In this document: in pieces, positions 1-8,454 of the stretch | How positions within the stretch are numbered: the first letter of the stretch is position 1 | Layout of the letters: each line of letters starts with the position of its first letter | DNA from: Planctomycetaceae bacterium | GTDB taxonomy: Bacteria; Planctomycetota; Planctomycetia; Planctomycetales; Planctomycetaceae | Assembly (NCBI GenBank): GCA_021732995.1 | Contig: JAKFWA010000019.1 | Coordinates: 1-46,721, forward strand | Direction of reading: 5' to 3' | DNA length: 46,721 nt | Position numbers and translations under genes: made by a program | The notes under the pieces: model-generated | Databases searched by the model: none | What the model saw: the letters and a program-made list of their open reading frames with translations, nothing else | What the model was told of the DNA's origin: nothing

Positions 1-25
1 GGGCCATCTCACCTCTCATCAAGAG

Positions 26-74
26 GTAGGCCGGACAATCCTGTCCGGCTGTCGGACAAGATTGTCCGACCTAC
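26..74. repeat. REP-like double palindrome
   Basis: Two adjacent hairpins are visible. The first (31-48) has arms ccggaca and tgtccgg around atcc. The second (51-70) has arms gtcggaca and tgtccgac around agat. The outer ends, 26-40 and 60-74, are also inverted copies of each other (14 of 15 bases), so the whole unit could fold as one cruciform. This is the form of a dispersed extragenic palindrome. Elements reading 'gtaggtcggacaat' are, from memory, common in planctomycete genomes. It sits immediately upstream of the methyltransferase gene and overlaps its earliest possible start codon. Confidence 0.75.
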
Positions 75-88
75 AGACGGGCAACACC

Positions 89-1039
89 GTGACCGGAGTT
101 CTCCCCAACCGCATTCCGCCTGAACTGCTCTGTCCGAATTGCCGGCAGCCGCTGAGTCTGACAGACCATCTGACGTGCGCAGGTTGTGGAACCAGTTACC
201 CGATCATCGACGGCATCCCGCGTTTCGTCGATCAAGAGTATCTCGCCAGCTTTGGCTTGCAGTGGAACCGCTACGAGGTCGCTCACGACGACGAAGACCG
301 CGCGACGTTTGAGGCGAAGACCGGCGTCTCACTGAGCGAACTGCCTGGCCTGCGAGTGCTGGACGCCGGCTGCGGAGGCGGTCGCTACAGCAAGGTCGCT
401 GCAGAAGCCGGAGCCTCCGTGATCGGAGCCGATCACAGCACTGCCGTCGAGAAGGCCAGCCGTTTGTGTGCGCACCTCGACACAGTGCAACTCGTGCAAG
501 CCGATCTCAAACGGCTGCCGTTCCCGCGTGAGTCGTTCGACTTCGCATTCTCAATCGGAGTCATGCACCACGATCGCAACACACGCGAAGTGTTCGACGC
601 GGTCAGCGAGATGGTCAAACCCGGCGGACGCATGGCCGTGTGGCTCTACCGCCGCAACACCTGGTGGCAGGAATTGTTGAACTCATCCCTGCGCCGCAGC
701 ACCACACGGATGTCTGTCGATGAACTGGAACCTTGGTGCCGCGTCGGAGCCCTGTTCGGAGGCATGCCGATTATCAAACAAACCGTTAGCAAGCTGATCA
801 ACTTCAGCACGCACCCGATCTGGGAAAACCGCGTCTGCGACACCTTCGACTGGTACGCGCCCGAGTATCAACACCATCACACCACCGAGGAACTCTGTGG
901 CTGGTTCCGCGACGCCGGTTTCTCCCACCTGCAGGTGCTACCGCCTGAGAAGGCCGGCAGCCTCTACCGCTGGGCCTGGCGCAACAACCTGATTATCGGC
1001 AGCGGAGTCAACGTGCTCGGAGTAAAGGTCGCGAGATAA
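89..1039 (+). CDS. SAM-dependent methyltransferase with N-terminal zinc ribbon
   Basis: Class I methyltransferase that transfers a methyl group from S-adenosylmethionine; the substrate is unknown. Near the N-terminus a Trm112-like zinc ribbon carries two CxxC pairs (CPNC and CAGC) and ends in the typical IIDGIPRF segment. The Rossmann part begins with the SAM-binding motif VLDAGCGGGRYS, followed by an acidic residue (GADHS) closing strand 2 and by SIGVMHH at motif IV. A TTG at 62 is in frame, but it lies inside the palindromic repeat, so the GTG at 89 (316 residues) is preferred; neither has a strong ribosome site. Proteins of this architecture often modify quinones, lipids or cell-surface glycans, and nothing nearby decides among these. 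The gene converges on the CheX-like gene. Confidence 0.8.
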   Translation: MTGVLPNRIPPELLCPNCRQPLSLTDHLTCAGCGTSYPIIDGIPRFVDQEYLASFGLQWNRYEVAHDDEDRATFEAKTGVSLSELPGLRVLDAGCGGGRYSKVAAEAGASVIGADHSTAVEKASRLCAHLDTVQLVQADLKRLPFPRESFDFAFSIGVMHHDRNTREVFDAVSEMVKPGGRMAVWLYRRNTWWQELLNSSLRRSTTRMSVDELEPWCRVGALFGGMPIIKQTVSKLINFSTHPIWENRVCDTFDWYAPEYQHHHTTEELCGWFRDAGFSHLQVLPPEKAGSLYRWAWRNNLIIGSGVNVLGVKVAR

Positions 1040-1093
1040 TTACATCGCGAAATTCGTGTTCGTCCGCAGTATTATTGCAGATGCAACGATATC

Positions 1094-1109
1094 GCGACCG
1101 TGCGGTCGC
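1094..1109. other. short perfect hairpin between convergent genes
   Basis: gcgaccg and cggtcgc form a perfect stem with a two-base loop (or six pairs and a four-base loop). It lies between the convergent ends of the methyltransferase and the CheX-like gene. There is no T-run on either strand, so it is at best a weak terminator. Confidence 0.3.
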
Positions 1110-1165
1110 CGAGTCCGCCGTGCGTTGATCGCACGCGCTGAAATCGACATGATCCGCGCGGCATC

Positions 1166-1648
1166 TCACGTCGAGAACGCGAACGCCACCATGATACGTC
1201 CCAGCGGGGATGAAAAGTGCACGGCCATCGGCACCGAGGGTGACGGAAAGGCGATGCGGCAATCAGTTCCCAGGACGACGTTGGGCAAGCCCATCTCGAG
1301 ATCGAGGTGGTTCAGGTTGGCCTTTGCACAACCAGCCACGACGTTGGTGAACTCGGCCACCGTATCCACCACCAGCGGGGTGATCTCAGTGACGTTCTCG
1401 TCCAGCATCTTCTTGACGAGAGCGAAAGCCGCTCGTCGCTCCACACTCAGGCAGATCGAGCCTCGTGGATTGCCCGACAACTGAATAACAGCGGTCACTT
1501 CATGGAACGGGTAGCGACCCTGCAATAATTCCATGTTGACCTTCTTCAGGGTCAGTCCGACCATTGATTCGAAGGTCTCCAGCGTTCCGGCGATAACCGG
1601 ATTAACAATTTCCGCTGTGCGAGAAGCTGAAAGCGTGCTTTGTGTCAT
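1166..1648 (-). CDS. CheX-like chemotaxis phosphatase
   Basis: 160-residue protein of the CheC/CheX/FliY phosphatase family, which removes phosphate from CheY-type response regulators. The family's catalytic signature ExxN is present as E99-F-T-N102 within DTVAEFTNVVAG, at the start of the long helix. CheX has one such motif where CheC has two, and length and fold order fit CheX. The start is the ATG at 1648; the upstream aggaaaaa lies rather far away. No chemotaxis genes (cheA, cheY, mcp, fli) are in the window, so it is an orphan copy. It may serve a response regulator encoded elsewhere or a non-motility two-component system. Family assignment is fairly sure; the partner is unknown. Confidence 0.8.
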   Translation of the reverse strand: MTQSTLSASRTAEIVNPVIAGTLETFESMVGLTLKKVNMELLQGRYPFHEVTAVIQLSGNPRGSICLSVERRAAFALVKKMLDENVTEITPLVVDTVAEFTNVVAGCAKANLNHLDLEMGLPNVVLGTDCRIAFPSPSVPMAVHFSSPLGRIMVAFAFST

Positions 1649-2033
1649 GGTGCGACCCAGTTTTTCCTAAGGCGCCGATTAAGCGTCTTCTGCTGACAGA
1701 CTGACCGTACGAACTCGCAGTGAACAAACGGTGAACATACCTGCGTGTCCCGCCTCAACAACATAGGTTGCCGCTTTGGCGTGAAGACGCCTCACTGCCT
1801 CTCAGTGCGAGCAAACCGCCACGACATGCAGTCGAACGTGCCGATCAGTCCGATTGTGCGAGCGCAACTGAAAGCAGGTATTTGCGTGTTGCCATCACCC
1901 ATTTTCGCGACAACTTCAGCATCTGCACGCAAACGTTCAGAGATCAAAAACGAGCCGAACGGGCACCAAACCGCGGGCCTGAGGGCAAACCAGGATGCGT
2001 TGCGACACTCTCTCCGGGTGCTCTTTCCCGAAC
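1649..2033. other. intergenic region, no gene recognised
   Basis: About 385 bases between the CheX-like gene and the zinc-ribbon gene. Short open frames exist on both strands, but none has a recognisable motif, good ribosome site or continuous coding character. It presumably holds the promoter of the CheX-like gene. Confidence 0.5.
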
Positions 2034-2333
2034 TCAACCGCGACCGCCTTCACAGCAGGTTTCACAAATTGTGTGACACTGGCTGCACTGCAATTTGTGA
2101 CGGATCTCGAACAGCGGACCGCCGCAGACTGGGCACGCGGGACGCAGTTGGCAGGGAGTCGCCGAGTTCGCAATTGTTGGTTCGCCTAAAGCAGGGCGTT
2201 GGGTGTTGCTGTCGCTCACGGGAATTGAACTCTCTTCCGTTCTGGCTTCGCTGAGATCCAGATAACTCGTACGGTGCGGTTTCCTGCGGTGCAAGGGATC
2301 ACCGCTACCTGATAGAGCAATCCGCCAGTTCAC
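2034..2333 (-). CDS. small zinc-ribbon protein
   Basis: Small protein whose C-terminal third is a convincing zinc ribbon: C67-P-V-C70 and C83-S-Q-C86, followed by further cysteines (C90, C93, C94) and a Gly-rich end, CCEGGRG. The preceding 60 residues have low complexity and no motif. The GTG start at 2333 overlaps the TGA of the upstream SnoaL-like gene as GTGA, which suggests translational coupling, but a start further in (for example the GTG before SDSNTQ) would give a roughly 60-residue protein that is nearly all zinc ribbon. I recall similar short Cys-rich proteins from other planctomycetes. Function is unknown; nucleic-acid or protein binding is possible. Confidence 0.65.
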   Translation of the reverse strand: MNWRIALSGSGDPLHRRKPHRTSYLDLSEARTEESSIPVSDSNTQRPALGEPTIANSATPCQLRPACPVCGGPLFEIRHKLQCSQCHTICETCCEGGRG

Positions 2334-2725
2334 GCGTTGGGTACAGGCGCCAGCATATTCGCGTCACGGGCTAATACCCATTTGCCATTCTGCTTCTTCA
2401 GAACGGACAGCGTGTGCCCTGCGCGAGTCATCGATGGCCCCGCCGGTGGCGTTACCACGACTTTCAGTTTCGTCCACATGAAGGCCCAATCGCCGAGTAT
2501 CTGAATCTCCAGAATCTCGCTGGTACCGTCGAACTCCGGAGCGTCTGCCGCCGCTTGAGCCTGTGCTGCCGCCGCAAAATCTGCCTTCCGCATGACCGGC
2601 CGACCCGGCATTAGAAAAACCACATCGTCCGACATCAGTGACAGTACGGTCGCGGTATCTCCTGCCTTGCTCGCCGTCATCCAGGTCGCAACCAGTTGTC
2701 GAATCTCAGCTTCATCCGCACTCAT
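2330..2725 (-). CDS. SnoaL-like / DUF4440 family protein
   Basis: 131-residue protein of the NTF2-like superfamily (SgcJ/EcaC type). Visible family features are the N-terminal helix EAEIRQLVATWMTASKAGD, then LMSDDVVFLMPGRP, and the later strands WAFMWTKLKVVV and HTLSVLKKQNGKWVLARD. Members are cone-shaped small-molecule binding or isomerase/hydratase domains, usually of unknown substrate. The frame is open back to 2770, but the ATG at 2725 is preceded by GAGG with six-base spacing and starts the conserved domain. The stop overlaps the start of the downstream zinc-ribbon gene by four bases, so the two are probably co-translated. Confidence 0.75.
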   Translation of the reverse strand: MSADEAEIRQLVATWMTASKAGDTATVLSLMSDDVVFLMPGRPVMRKADFAAAAQAQAAADAPEFDGTSEILEIQILGDWAFMWTKLKVVVTPPAGPSMTRAGHTLSVLKKQNGKWVLARDANMLAPVPNA

Positions 2726-2770
2726 CACAATCCTCATAACATCATCGTTGATGAATCTACCGAAGGGCAA

Positions 2771-3235
2771 TTACTTGAGACATCGAACATCCGGCACATT
2801 CAAGGCATTGCTTAGTATCCGAGTTGATACTGCGTCCCACACGACGATAATACCAATTGCCAAAGCCGGCGCGAGGAAAAGACCCGAGAGTACACCCCAA
2901 ATTATACTCGACGACATTCCTATCCATACTCCAAGAGCAATTCCTGCCAGAAAACCGCCGAACATGATTGAGCCGCTCACGGCGCGAGAGCACAGGAAAC
3001 TGACACTGGCCGGCACAAACTGGCGGTGACGTTCGTAGTAGGCGGTAATCTCTTCGCCCGAATCTTCCCACTTGAACTCGGTGGTTGGAAAGATCCCTCC
3101 GCATGCGGCGCACATGGTTCTGGGCATACCCGGAACAGGGGCTGCCATATTCTTGAAGTCGCCGCCGTCGACTTCAGTGACCTCGCCACATTTGCGATGA
3201 GTATATGAACGGGAATTCGGAATTTCCTGAGCCAT
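2771..3235 (-). CDS. hypothetical membrane protein with Cys cluster
   Basis: 154 residues. The N-terminal part is soluble and carries H13-x2-C16 and C42-A-A-C45, arranged like a small zinc-binding module. Two hydrophobic segments follow (about residues 85-105 and 110-135: GGFLAGIALGVWIGM and LSGLFLAPALAIGIIVVW), so the protein is likely an inner-membrane protein with two helices and a cytoplasmic metal-binding head. I do not recognise a named family. It precedes the SnoaL-like gene on the same strand with a 45-base gap. Its base composition is more AT-rich than the large neighbouring genes. No clear ribosome site precedes the ATG at 3235. Confidence 0.6.
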   Translation of the reverse strand: MAQEIPNSRSYTHRKCGEVTEVDGGDFKNMAAPVPGMPRTMCAACGGIFPTTEFKWEDSGEEITAYYERHRQFVPASVSFLCSRAVSGSIMFGGFLAGIALGVWIGMSSSIIWGVLSGLFLAPALAIGIIVVWDAVSTRILSNALNVPDVRCLK

Positions 3236-3593
3236 TTGAAACGCCTGATTCGTGAGACTTCGTCGACCGTACGCCCTGGCGCAAACCGTAGCCTCTGGCC
3301 ATCATCTTGCAACGGACGCTCCGTGGCTCACGGCACTTGGCACGAACGCGAAGGTCTCGCCAATCGTCGTGCTTGACGACGGGTGAGGGCGTCAGGAACA
3401 CCCACGGCTGACTGTCCAACGTTTCGCCGATGCCCGCACACGTTGAACATTCCATCGCGAGATGAACCAGGGGGGTTGCCAGCAGGCTTCGGCCATGTGC
3501 ATAGTCCAGGAGCATTCTGAGATCCGCAATCTAAGACCCGCTGACTTCGCTCGTTATCAAAGGCGTGATGGGAAGATTCAGGTCAGGAGATGC
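3236..3593. other. divergent intergenic region
   Basis: About 360 bases between the minus-strand membrane-protein gene and the plus-strand VIT-VWA gene. It must hold both promoters. A minus-strand open frame across it contains a CxxC, but its continuation overlaps the membrane-protein gene in another frame and it has no ribosome site, so it is not called. Confidence 0.5.
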
Positions 3594-3596
3594 ATG

Positions 3597-5978
3597 ATGA
3601 AACCGATGTGGATTGCCGCTCTCGCATTGTGTTGGTTGTGGCCAGAGTTGGCTGCAGCGCAGGTCGTTGTGATCACGAACGCTTCGGTCATTGTGCCACC
3701 GGCGCCCCCGACCGTTCCAACTCCGCCGTCGTTCCGACCGCGTCCGGTGCCGCAGTTGTACCGGATGCAGAAAGTCGAAGTTCAAGCCACGGTGCGTGAC
3801 CAGATAGCGCAAGTTCAACTATCGCAAGTCTTTCAGAACATCAGCAGCCAGGTATTGGAAGCGCAGATTGTTTTTCCAATGCCCGAAGGCGCGGCCATCA
3901 GCGATCTGACCCTGCTGGTGGACGGCAAAGAGTTCGGCGGCAAGATCCTGAAGAAGGAAGAAGCCCGGTCGATCTATGAATCGATCGTCCGCCAACGCCG
4001 CGACCCCGCGTTGCTGGAGTACCTCGGCCAAGGACTGTTTCAAACCAGCGTCTTTCCTATTCCGCCGGGAGCCCAGCGAACTGTGCAGATTCGTTATTCG
4101 CAACTCCTGAAAAAGGACGCCGGGTTGGTCGATCTGGTCTTGCCGCTGGGAACTCACAAACACACTCAGCACGCAATCGAGACCGTTGACATTCAAGTGC
4201 GACTGGAAACACAAGCCGCGTTGAAGACAGTCTACAGCCCCACGCATGGCATCGACCTGCAACGCTCGGATGACAAACACGCCGTCTGCAAAGTGACGTT
4301 GCGAAACGTGCTGGCTCAGGATGACTTTCGCCTGCTGTACGGAACGAATGACGGTCCATTGGCTGCGAACCTGATCAGCTTCAAGCCTCAGAATCAGGAC
4401 GATGGATATTTCGTATTATTAGTCAGCCCCGAAATTCGCCGAAACGAAGAAAATGCGACTCCGCGCAGCCTGATCTACGTGCTGGATCGATCCGGCAGCA
4501 TGAATGGTGAGAAGATCAAGCAGGCGCGGGAAGCACTGAAGTACCTGGTGCGTCAACTGCGTCCTCAGGACACATTCAACATCGTTATCTACGACTCCAA
4601 CGTCGAAGTCTTCCGACCGGAACTGCAGCGCGCTGATCCAGAGACGATCAAGTCCGCCCTGGGCTATGTCGAAGGGATCTATGCGGGTGGGAGCACGAAT
4701 ATCGACGGAGCACTGCAGACATCTTTGAAACTGCTCAGTTCCAAGCAGTTGCCATCGTACGTGCTGTTCTTCACCGACGGATTGCCAACGGTTGGTGAGC
4801 GTGATGAGCGTCGAATTGCAGTCAACGCTAAGAGCGTCAATCAGGTCGCCGCGCGACTGTTCAATTTCGGCGTGGGTTACGACGTCAACAGCCGCCTGCT
4901 GGATCGACTGTCTCGCGATAATCGCGGTCAGTCGATCTACGTGCGACCGAGTGAAGACATCGAAGCCAGCGTATCAGCACTTTATAACAAGATTGCCAGC
5001 CCGTTGCTGACGGACATCGCGCTGAAGTTCGAGTTTGATACTCCACAGGAGTCATCAGCGCCGGCTCTGATTAATCGCAGCTATCCGAAGCAGGTCACGG
5101 ACTTGTTCCACGGCGAGCAGTTGGTACTCGTTGGGCGCTATCGCAAGGGCGGTGTCGCCAAGGTGACGCTGACCGGGCGACTTGGTAACGAGCAGAAGAG
5201 TTTCTCGTTCCCGGTCACCTTCGCCGACAAGTCCGAGCATGAAGGCAACGGCTTCGCGGAGAAACTCTGGGCGACTCGCCGAGTGGGCGAAATCATTGAT
5301 GAGATCGACCTGCACGGACACAACCAGGAACTCGTGAATGAGATGGTTGATCTGTCCATCCGACACGGAATCATCACTCCCTACACGTCGTTCCTCGCGG
5401 ATGACGGCGTACGGCTGGCGGATCGTGAAAGCAACGGTGCACGAGCTTTGGACAACGTGCGTCGCGGACTCGCCAATGAATCCGGTGCTTTCGGTGTTGA
5501 ACAGCGGGCGATTAAAGGTCAGTTGCAAAAGGCTGATAACTTCGCCGCTGGGAGACCGCAGGCTGAAAAGAAAGCAGCCGCGGCGCCTGGTCTGGGTGGA
5601 GGCTTCGGCGGGGCCGGTCCAACCAGCGAACGCGCCAGAGACGCTGCCGCGACAGCCTCATCAGTCGCCCCGGCGGCGCCCGCAGCCGGCGGTCTCGTCG
5701 TGCTGGACGAGAAGGGTGAAGCCAAGTCCGTCAATTCACTCAAGCAGGTGGGCCTGAAGACGTTCTTCCGCAAGGAGAACGCCTGGCAGGACTCAACGGT
5801 CACGCCCGAGCAGACCAAAGGTGCCATTCGCATCAAGCAGTTCAGCAAGGAGTACTTTGACCTGGCAGCCTCTCACGGAGGTACGCTGGCGAAGTATCTC
5901 GTCTTCGATGAACCGGTGGTGCTGAATCTTGCCGACAAGACATATCGCATCGATCCGCCTGATCCAGATGCGAAGTGA
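3597..5978 (+). CDS. VIT and von Willebrand factor A domain protein
   Basis: 793-residue exported protein. The N-terminus MKPMWIAALALCWLWPELAAAQ is a clear signal peptide with an AAAQ-type cleavage site. A VIT (vault/inter-alpha-trypsin) domain follows, with VFQNISSQVLEAQIVFPMPEG and the KEEARSIYE segment. A VWA domain begins with the metal-ion-dependent adhesion motif D297-R-S-G-S301 and continues with FFTDGLPTVGE. The C-terminal region has a Gly/Ala-rich linker (GLGGGFGGAG) and a final all-beta segment. Such proteins probably bind other proteins in the periplasm or at the surface through a divalent ion. The ATG at 3597 is chosen because AGGAG lies seven bases upstream (3585-3589); the frame extends back to 3462 without support. 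Transcription ends at the hairpin at 6007-6041. Confidence 0.88.
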   Translation: MKPMWIAALALCWLWPELAAAQVVVITNASVIVPPAPPTVPTPPSFRPRPVPQLYRMQKVEVQATVRDQIAQVQLSQVFQNISSQVLEAQIVFPMPEGAAISDLTLLVDGKEFGGKILKKEEARSIYESIVRQRRDPALLEYLGQGLFQTSVFPIPPGAQRTVQIRYSQLLKKDAGLVDLVLPLGTHKHTQHAIETVDIQVRLETQAALKTVYSPTHGIDLQRSDDKHAVCKVTLRNVLAQDDFRLLYGTNDGPLAANLISFKPQNQDDGYFVLLVSPEIRRNEENATPRSLIYVLDRSGSMNGEKIKQAREALKYLVRQLRPQDTFNIVIYDSNVEVFRPELQRADPETIKSALGYVEGIYAGGSTNIDGALQTSLKLLSSKQLPSYVLFFTDGLPTVGERDERRIAVNAKSVNQVAARLFNFGVGYDVNSRLLDRLSRDNRGQSIYVRPSEDIEASVSALYNKIASPLLTDIALKFEFDTPQESSAPALINRSYPKQVTDLFHGEQLVLVGRYRKGGVAKVTLTGRLGNEQKSFSFPVTFADKSEHEGNGFAEKLWATRRVGEIIDEIDLHGHNQELVNEMVDLSIRHGIITPYTSFLADDGVRLADRESNGARALDNVRRGLANESGAFGVEQRAIKGQLQKADNFAAGRPQAEKKAAAAPGLGGGFGGAGPTSERARDAAATASSVAPAAPAAGGLVVLDEKGEAKSVNSLKQVGLKTFFRKENAWQDSTVTPEQTKGAIRIKQFSKEYFDLAASHGGTLAKYLVFDEPVVLNLADKTYRIDPPDPDAK

Positions 5979-6002
5979 TCCAAAGTCGGACTTTCAGAAC
6001 GC

Positions 6003-6045
6003 AAAAGCCACGCTGAGATCAGCAATTGATCTCAGCGTGGCTTTC
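6003..6045. terminator. bidirectional rho-independent terminator
   Basis: Perfect 15-base arms (6007-6021 and 6027-6041, gccacgctgagatca and its complement) around a five-base loop. The stem is flanked by aaaa on the left and ttt on the right, so it can terminate both the VIT-VWA gene and the HtrA gene, which converge here. Confidence 0.88.
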
Positions 6046-6091
6046 TCTATTCGTACCGCCAGAATGGCGATCGTTCTCTGCGAGCCGAGAT

Positions 6092-7462
6092 CTAGCGAAC
6101 ACCGTTCAATGGCAGGTGACCCCACAGGGTTTCTTCGCCTCGCAGCACGTAGAACTTGATCGGAGCAAACGTTCGCAGTTGCGGATGCTCAACAACGTAG
6201 TTCACGTTTTCGAAGTTCACGGTTTCCCAAATGTGCAGGCCAACCAGAATGTCGCCTTGTTGAATGCCATTGCTGGCGGCGGGGCTGTTGGGACGCACTT
6301 GAGAGACTCGCATACCACCACGGTAACGCGGCCCGACGTTCGTCTTCTCAGGGTCAGGCAAGGGAGCCAATCGCACACCGAACAGCTTCCAGAACTTGTC
6401 GTTGGAAGTCTCCTTGTCGTCGATGTTGCCTCGCACGACGGTGGTCGTCGCCACATTCGCAGGCTTCTGGTTAGACGCAACCAGGGCCAATGTCAGCTTT
6501 TCGGTGCGATCAGCACGACGAACCGTCACTTCAACCTTGTCCCCGACGGGGCGACCGAGCAACGCACGCTCGAAGTCGGTTCCGTCAGTGACGCTGACCT
6601 CACCTACTTTGGTGATGATGTCACCCTGCTGGATGCCGGCTCGTGCAGCCGGACCGTCATTTACCGTGCTGTCGACAACAAGCTTGCGAGTGGCACCATT
6701 CTTCACGTCGGACGTCACCGTCCCGTGCCAGGTGCTGCTCAGCTTTTCGTTGTTGAGCAGTTGAGCGATCACAATCCGGGCATCGTCGATCGGAATCGCG
6801 AAACCGATGCGCTGAGCTCCGGCGCGAATCGCGACATTGATGCCAATGACTTCGCCATCCATGTTGATCAACGGGCCACCGCTGTTGCCCGGATTGATGC
6901 TGGCGTCGGTCTGGATCAGATTGCGATAAGACTGCTTCTCGTTGACTTCTACATCACGGGACAGCGCGCTGATCAAGCCGCCTGTCATCGTGTTTTCGTA
7001 ACCGTATGCGTTGCCGACCGCGATCACCGTTTCGCCGAGCATCAAGTCGGACGAGGTTCCCAACGGCATCACCGTCAGTTGGCGAGTCGGATTGATCTTG
7101 ATGATCGCCAAGTCGTGCTTGCGATCAAAAGAGACCACCTGGGCTGTATAGGACGAACCATCGTTCGTCGTAACGCGCAGGGCATCGACGCCATCCACCA
7201 CGTGGTGGTTGGTCACGATGTAGCCGCGTTCGTCAATAATGATGCCCGTCCCCATCCCGTTGACCTTCTGGCCACGGTCAACGGAGAACAGTGAACCGCC
7301 ATCATCAGCGCGCTTCTCGCTGTGGATATTGGCCACCGACGCTTGCACGCGTCGTATAGCCTTCACCACCGGCGTCTCACGGGGCGAGGAAGCGAACGTA
7401 TGGGCGGCCGAGGCAGCAAAAAGTGCGGCGCACAAGCCAAGTCTGATTATTCGCGTCATCAT
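6092..7462 (-). CDS. HtrA/DegP-type periplasmic serine protease
   Basis: 456-residue trypsin-fold protease with two PDZ domains, involved in envelope protein quality control. With the ATG at 7462 (a second ATG follows directly) the protein begins with a signal peptide, MMTRIIRLGLCAALFAAS. The catalytic triad is H87 (in TNHHVV), D117 (in HDLAII) and S194 (in GNSGGPL). The first PDZ carries AARAGIQQGDIITKVG and the second SPAASNGIQQGDILVGL. The length fits the family. The frame is open to 7609, but that extension lacks export features. The ribosome site is weak. The gene is transcribed alone, diverging from the TPR gene and ending at the shared terminator. Confidence 0.92.
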   Translation of the reverse strand: MMTRIIRLGLCAALFAASAAHTFASSPRETPVVKAIRRVQASVANIHSEKRADDGGSLFSVDRGQKVNGMGTGIIIDERGYIVTNHHVVDGVDALRVTTNDGSSYTAQVVSFDRKHDLAIIKINPTRQLTVMPLGTSSDLMLGETVIAVGNAYGYENTMTGGLISALSRDVEVNEKQSYRNLIQTDASINPGNSGGPLINMDGEVIGINVAIRAGAQRIGFAIPIDDARIVIAQLLNNEKLSSTWHGTVTSDVKNGATRKLVVDSTVNDGPAARAGIQQGDIITKVGEVSVTDGTDFERALLGRPVGDKVEVTVRRADRTEKLTLALVASNQKPANVATTTVVRGNIDDKETSNDKFWKLFGVRLAPLPDPEKTNVGPRYRGGMRVSQVRPNSPAASNGIQQGDILVGLHIWETVNFENVNYVVEHPQLRTFAPIKFYVLRGEETLWGHLPLNGVR

Positions 7463-7891
7463 GGGGCGTGTCGTGGGCTGGCGTTGCTCGTGACTCCGAC
7501 TCAGACAGGTCACTCCGTGTGTGGTCGGATTGCGGACCGTCCATCTCCGCAGGTGGCAGAATCGACCAGTCACAAAGCGTGTCTTGAAAGCCCCCGGACT
7601 GGCTCGCACAACCCGTACGGTCAGCCGAACTCGTCATCCCCGTTAAGCTCTGCCGGTTAGGTAAAATAGTTCCAACGCATTCGAGGACTGGCTTCGGACT
7701 GTGCTCAAGGTCAGTGCAACGGGACCTTGCGGTTTGAGCACCCGGACGGACGCTGTGATTGAAGCGATGACCTCATTCGTCACAATCCGGCATCGACCTG
7801 ACCGGCCTGCGACAAAACAGTGGCGGCGTAAAATTCCGTTAAAGGTCAGTCGGTGCTGACACAATCGTTGACGCCGGAAAAGGTTCCCCAG
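7463..7891. other. divergent intergenic region
   Basis: About 430 bases between the HtrA gene (minus) and the TPR gene (plus). It should contain both promoters. I see only short palindromes, such as gtcag/ctgac just before the TPR gene, and no gene. Confidence 0.45.
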
Positions 7892-8197
7892 ATGACGCGA
7901 CGCGAACAACTCGAACAACTGTTAGCCGCCAGCCCCGGCGATGCGTTTTTGCAGTATGCCGTTGCAATGACCTGCTTGAGCGACGGGCAGCCAGCCGAAG
8001 CGGCCCGGCGTCTGGCGGACATTAATCAACAGCATCCGGACAACGTCGCCGCCTGGTTTCAGCGCGGCAAAGTCCTGGCGCAGCTCGGCGAAGAAGATGA
8101 TGCCCGCAGCGTGATCAACTCCGGCATCGCAGTCGCCCGGCGAGTCGGCGATTCCCACGCCGAAGGTGAGATGCGCGCCTTCCTCGACATGCTGTAG
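7892..8197 (+). CDS. small tetratricopeptide-repeat protein
   Basis: 101-residue protein built almost entirely of TPR helices: DAFLQYAVAMTCLSDGQPAEAARRL and NVAAWFQRGKVLAQLGEEDDARSV show the W/G/Y/A/P-type spacing of two to three repeats. No signal peptide or membrane segment is seen, so it is probably a cytoplasmic scaffold. Short TPR proteins like this are frequent in planctomycetes; the partner is unknown. The ATG at 7892 is chosen over an in-frame GTG at 7853 because a purine-rich ggaaaagg lies upstream and the first helix starts here. Confidence 0.72.
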   Translation: MTRREQLEQLLAASPGDAFLQYAVAMTCLSDGQPAEAARRLADINQQHPDNVAAWFQRGKVLAQLGEEDDARSVINSGIAVARRVGDSHAEGEMRAFLDML

Positions 8198-8454
8198 GCG
8201 TTTCAAGTTCAGTTGCTCTGACCTCACCGCTTCCGAATCGCAAAACTTTCAACTCGTTGAGCAACGACGGCATTTGCGGCACCCACACCACAGTGGTATT
8301 TTCTCGGGATAGCCTCCGACGAAATAATCAGGACAGCGCTAACCTCATTGCGGATTCAGAGTTGCCAGAGACGCTCCTGAGCGCCAATCTGACAGTCGCT
8401 CGACGCGATGACATCGATCAAGTTTCGCCCTCCTGTTTCGATCGGATCGAAGCT

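Noticed and set aside
1937-2173. Minus-strand frame reading past the zinc-ribbon gene end
   Set aside because: Overlaps the zinc-ribbon codons in another frame, which carry the clear cysteine pattern.
3174-3515. Minus-strand frame with a CxxC near its start
   Set aside because: It overlaps the membrane-protein gene in another frame, lacks a ribosome site and loses coding character after about 50 residues.
6026-7294. Long plus-strand open frame opposite the HtrA gene
   Set aside because: It mirrors the protease coding sequence, has no motif or ribosome site, and the minus-strand product is an unmistakable HtrA protease.
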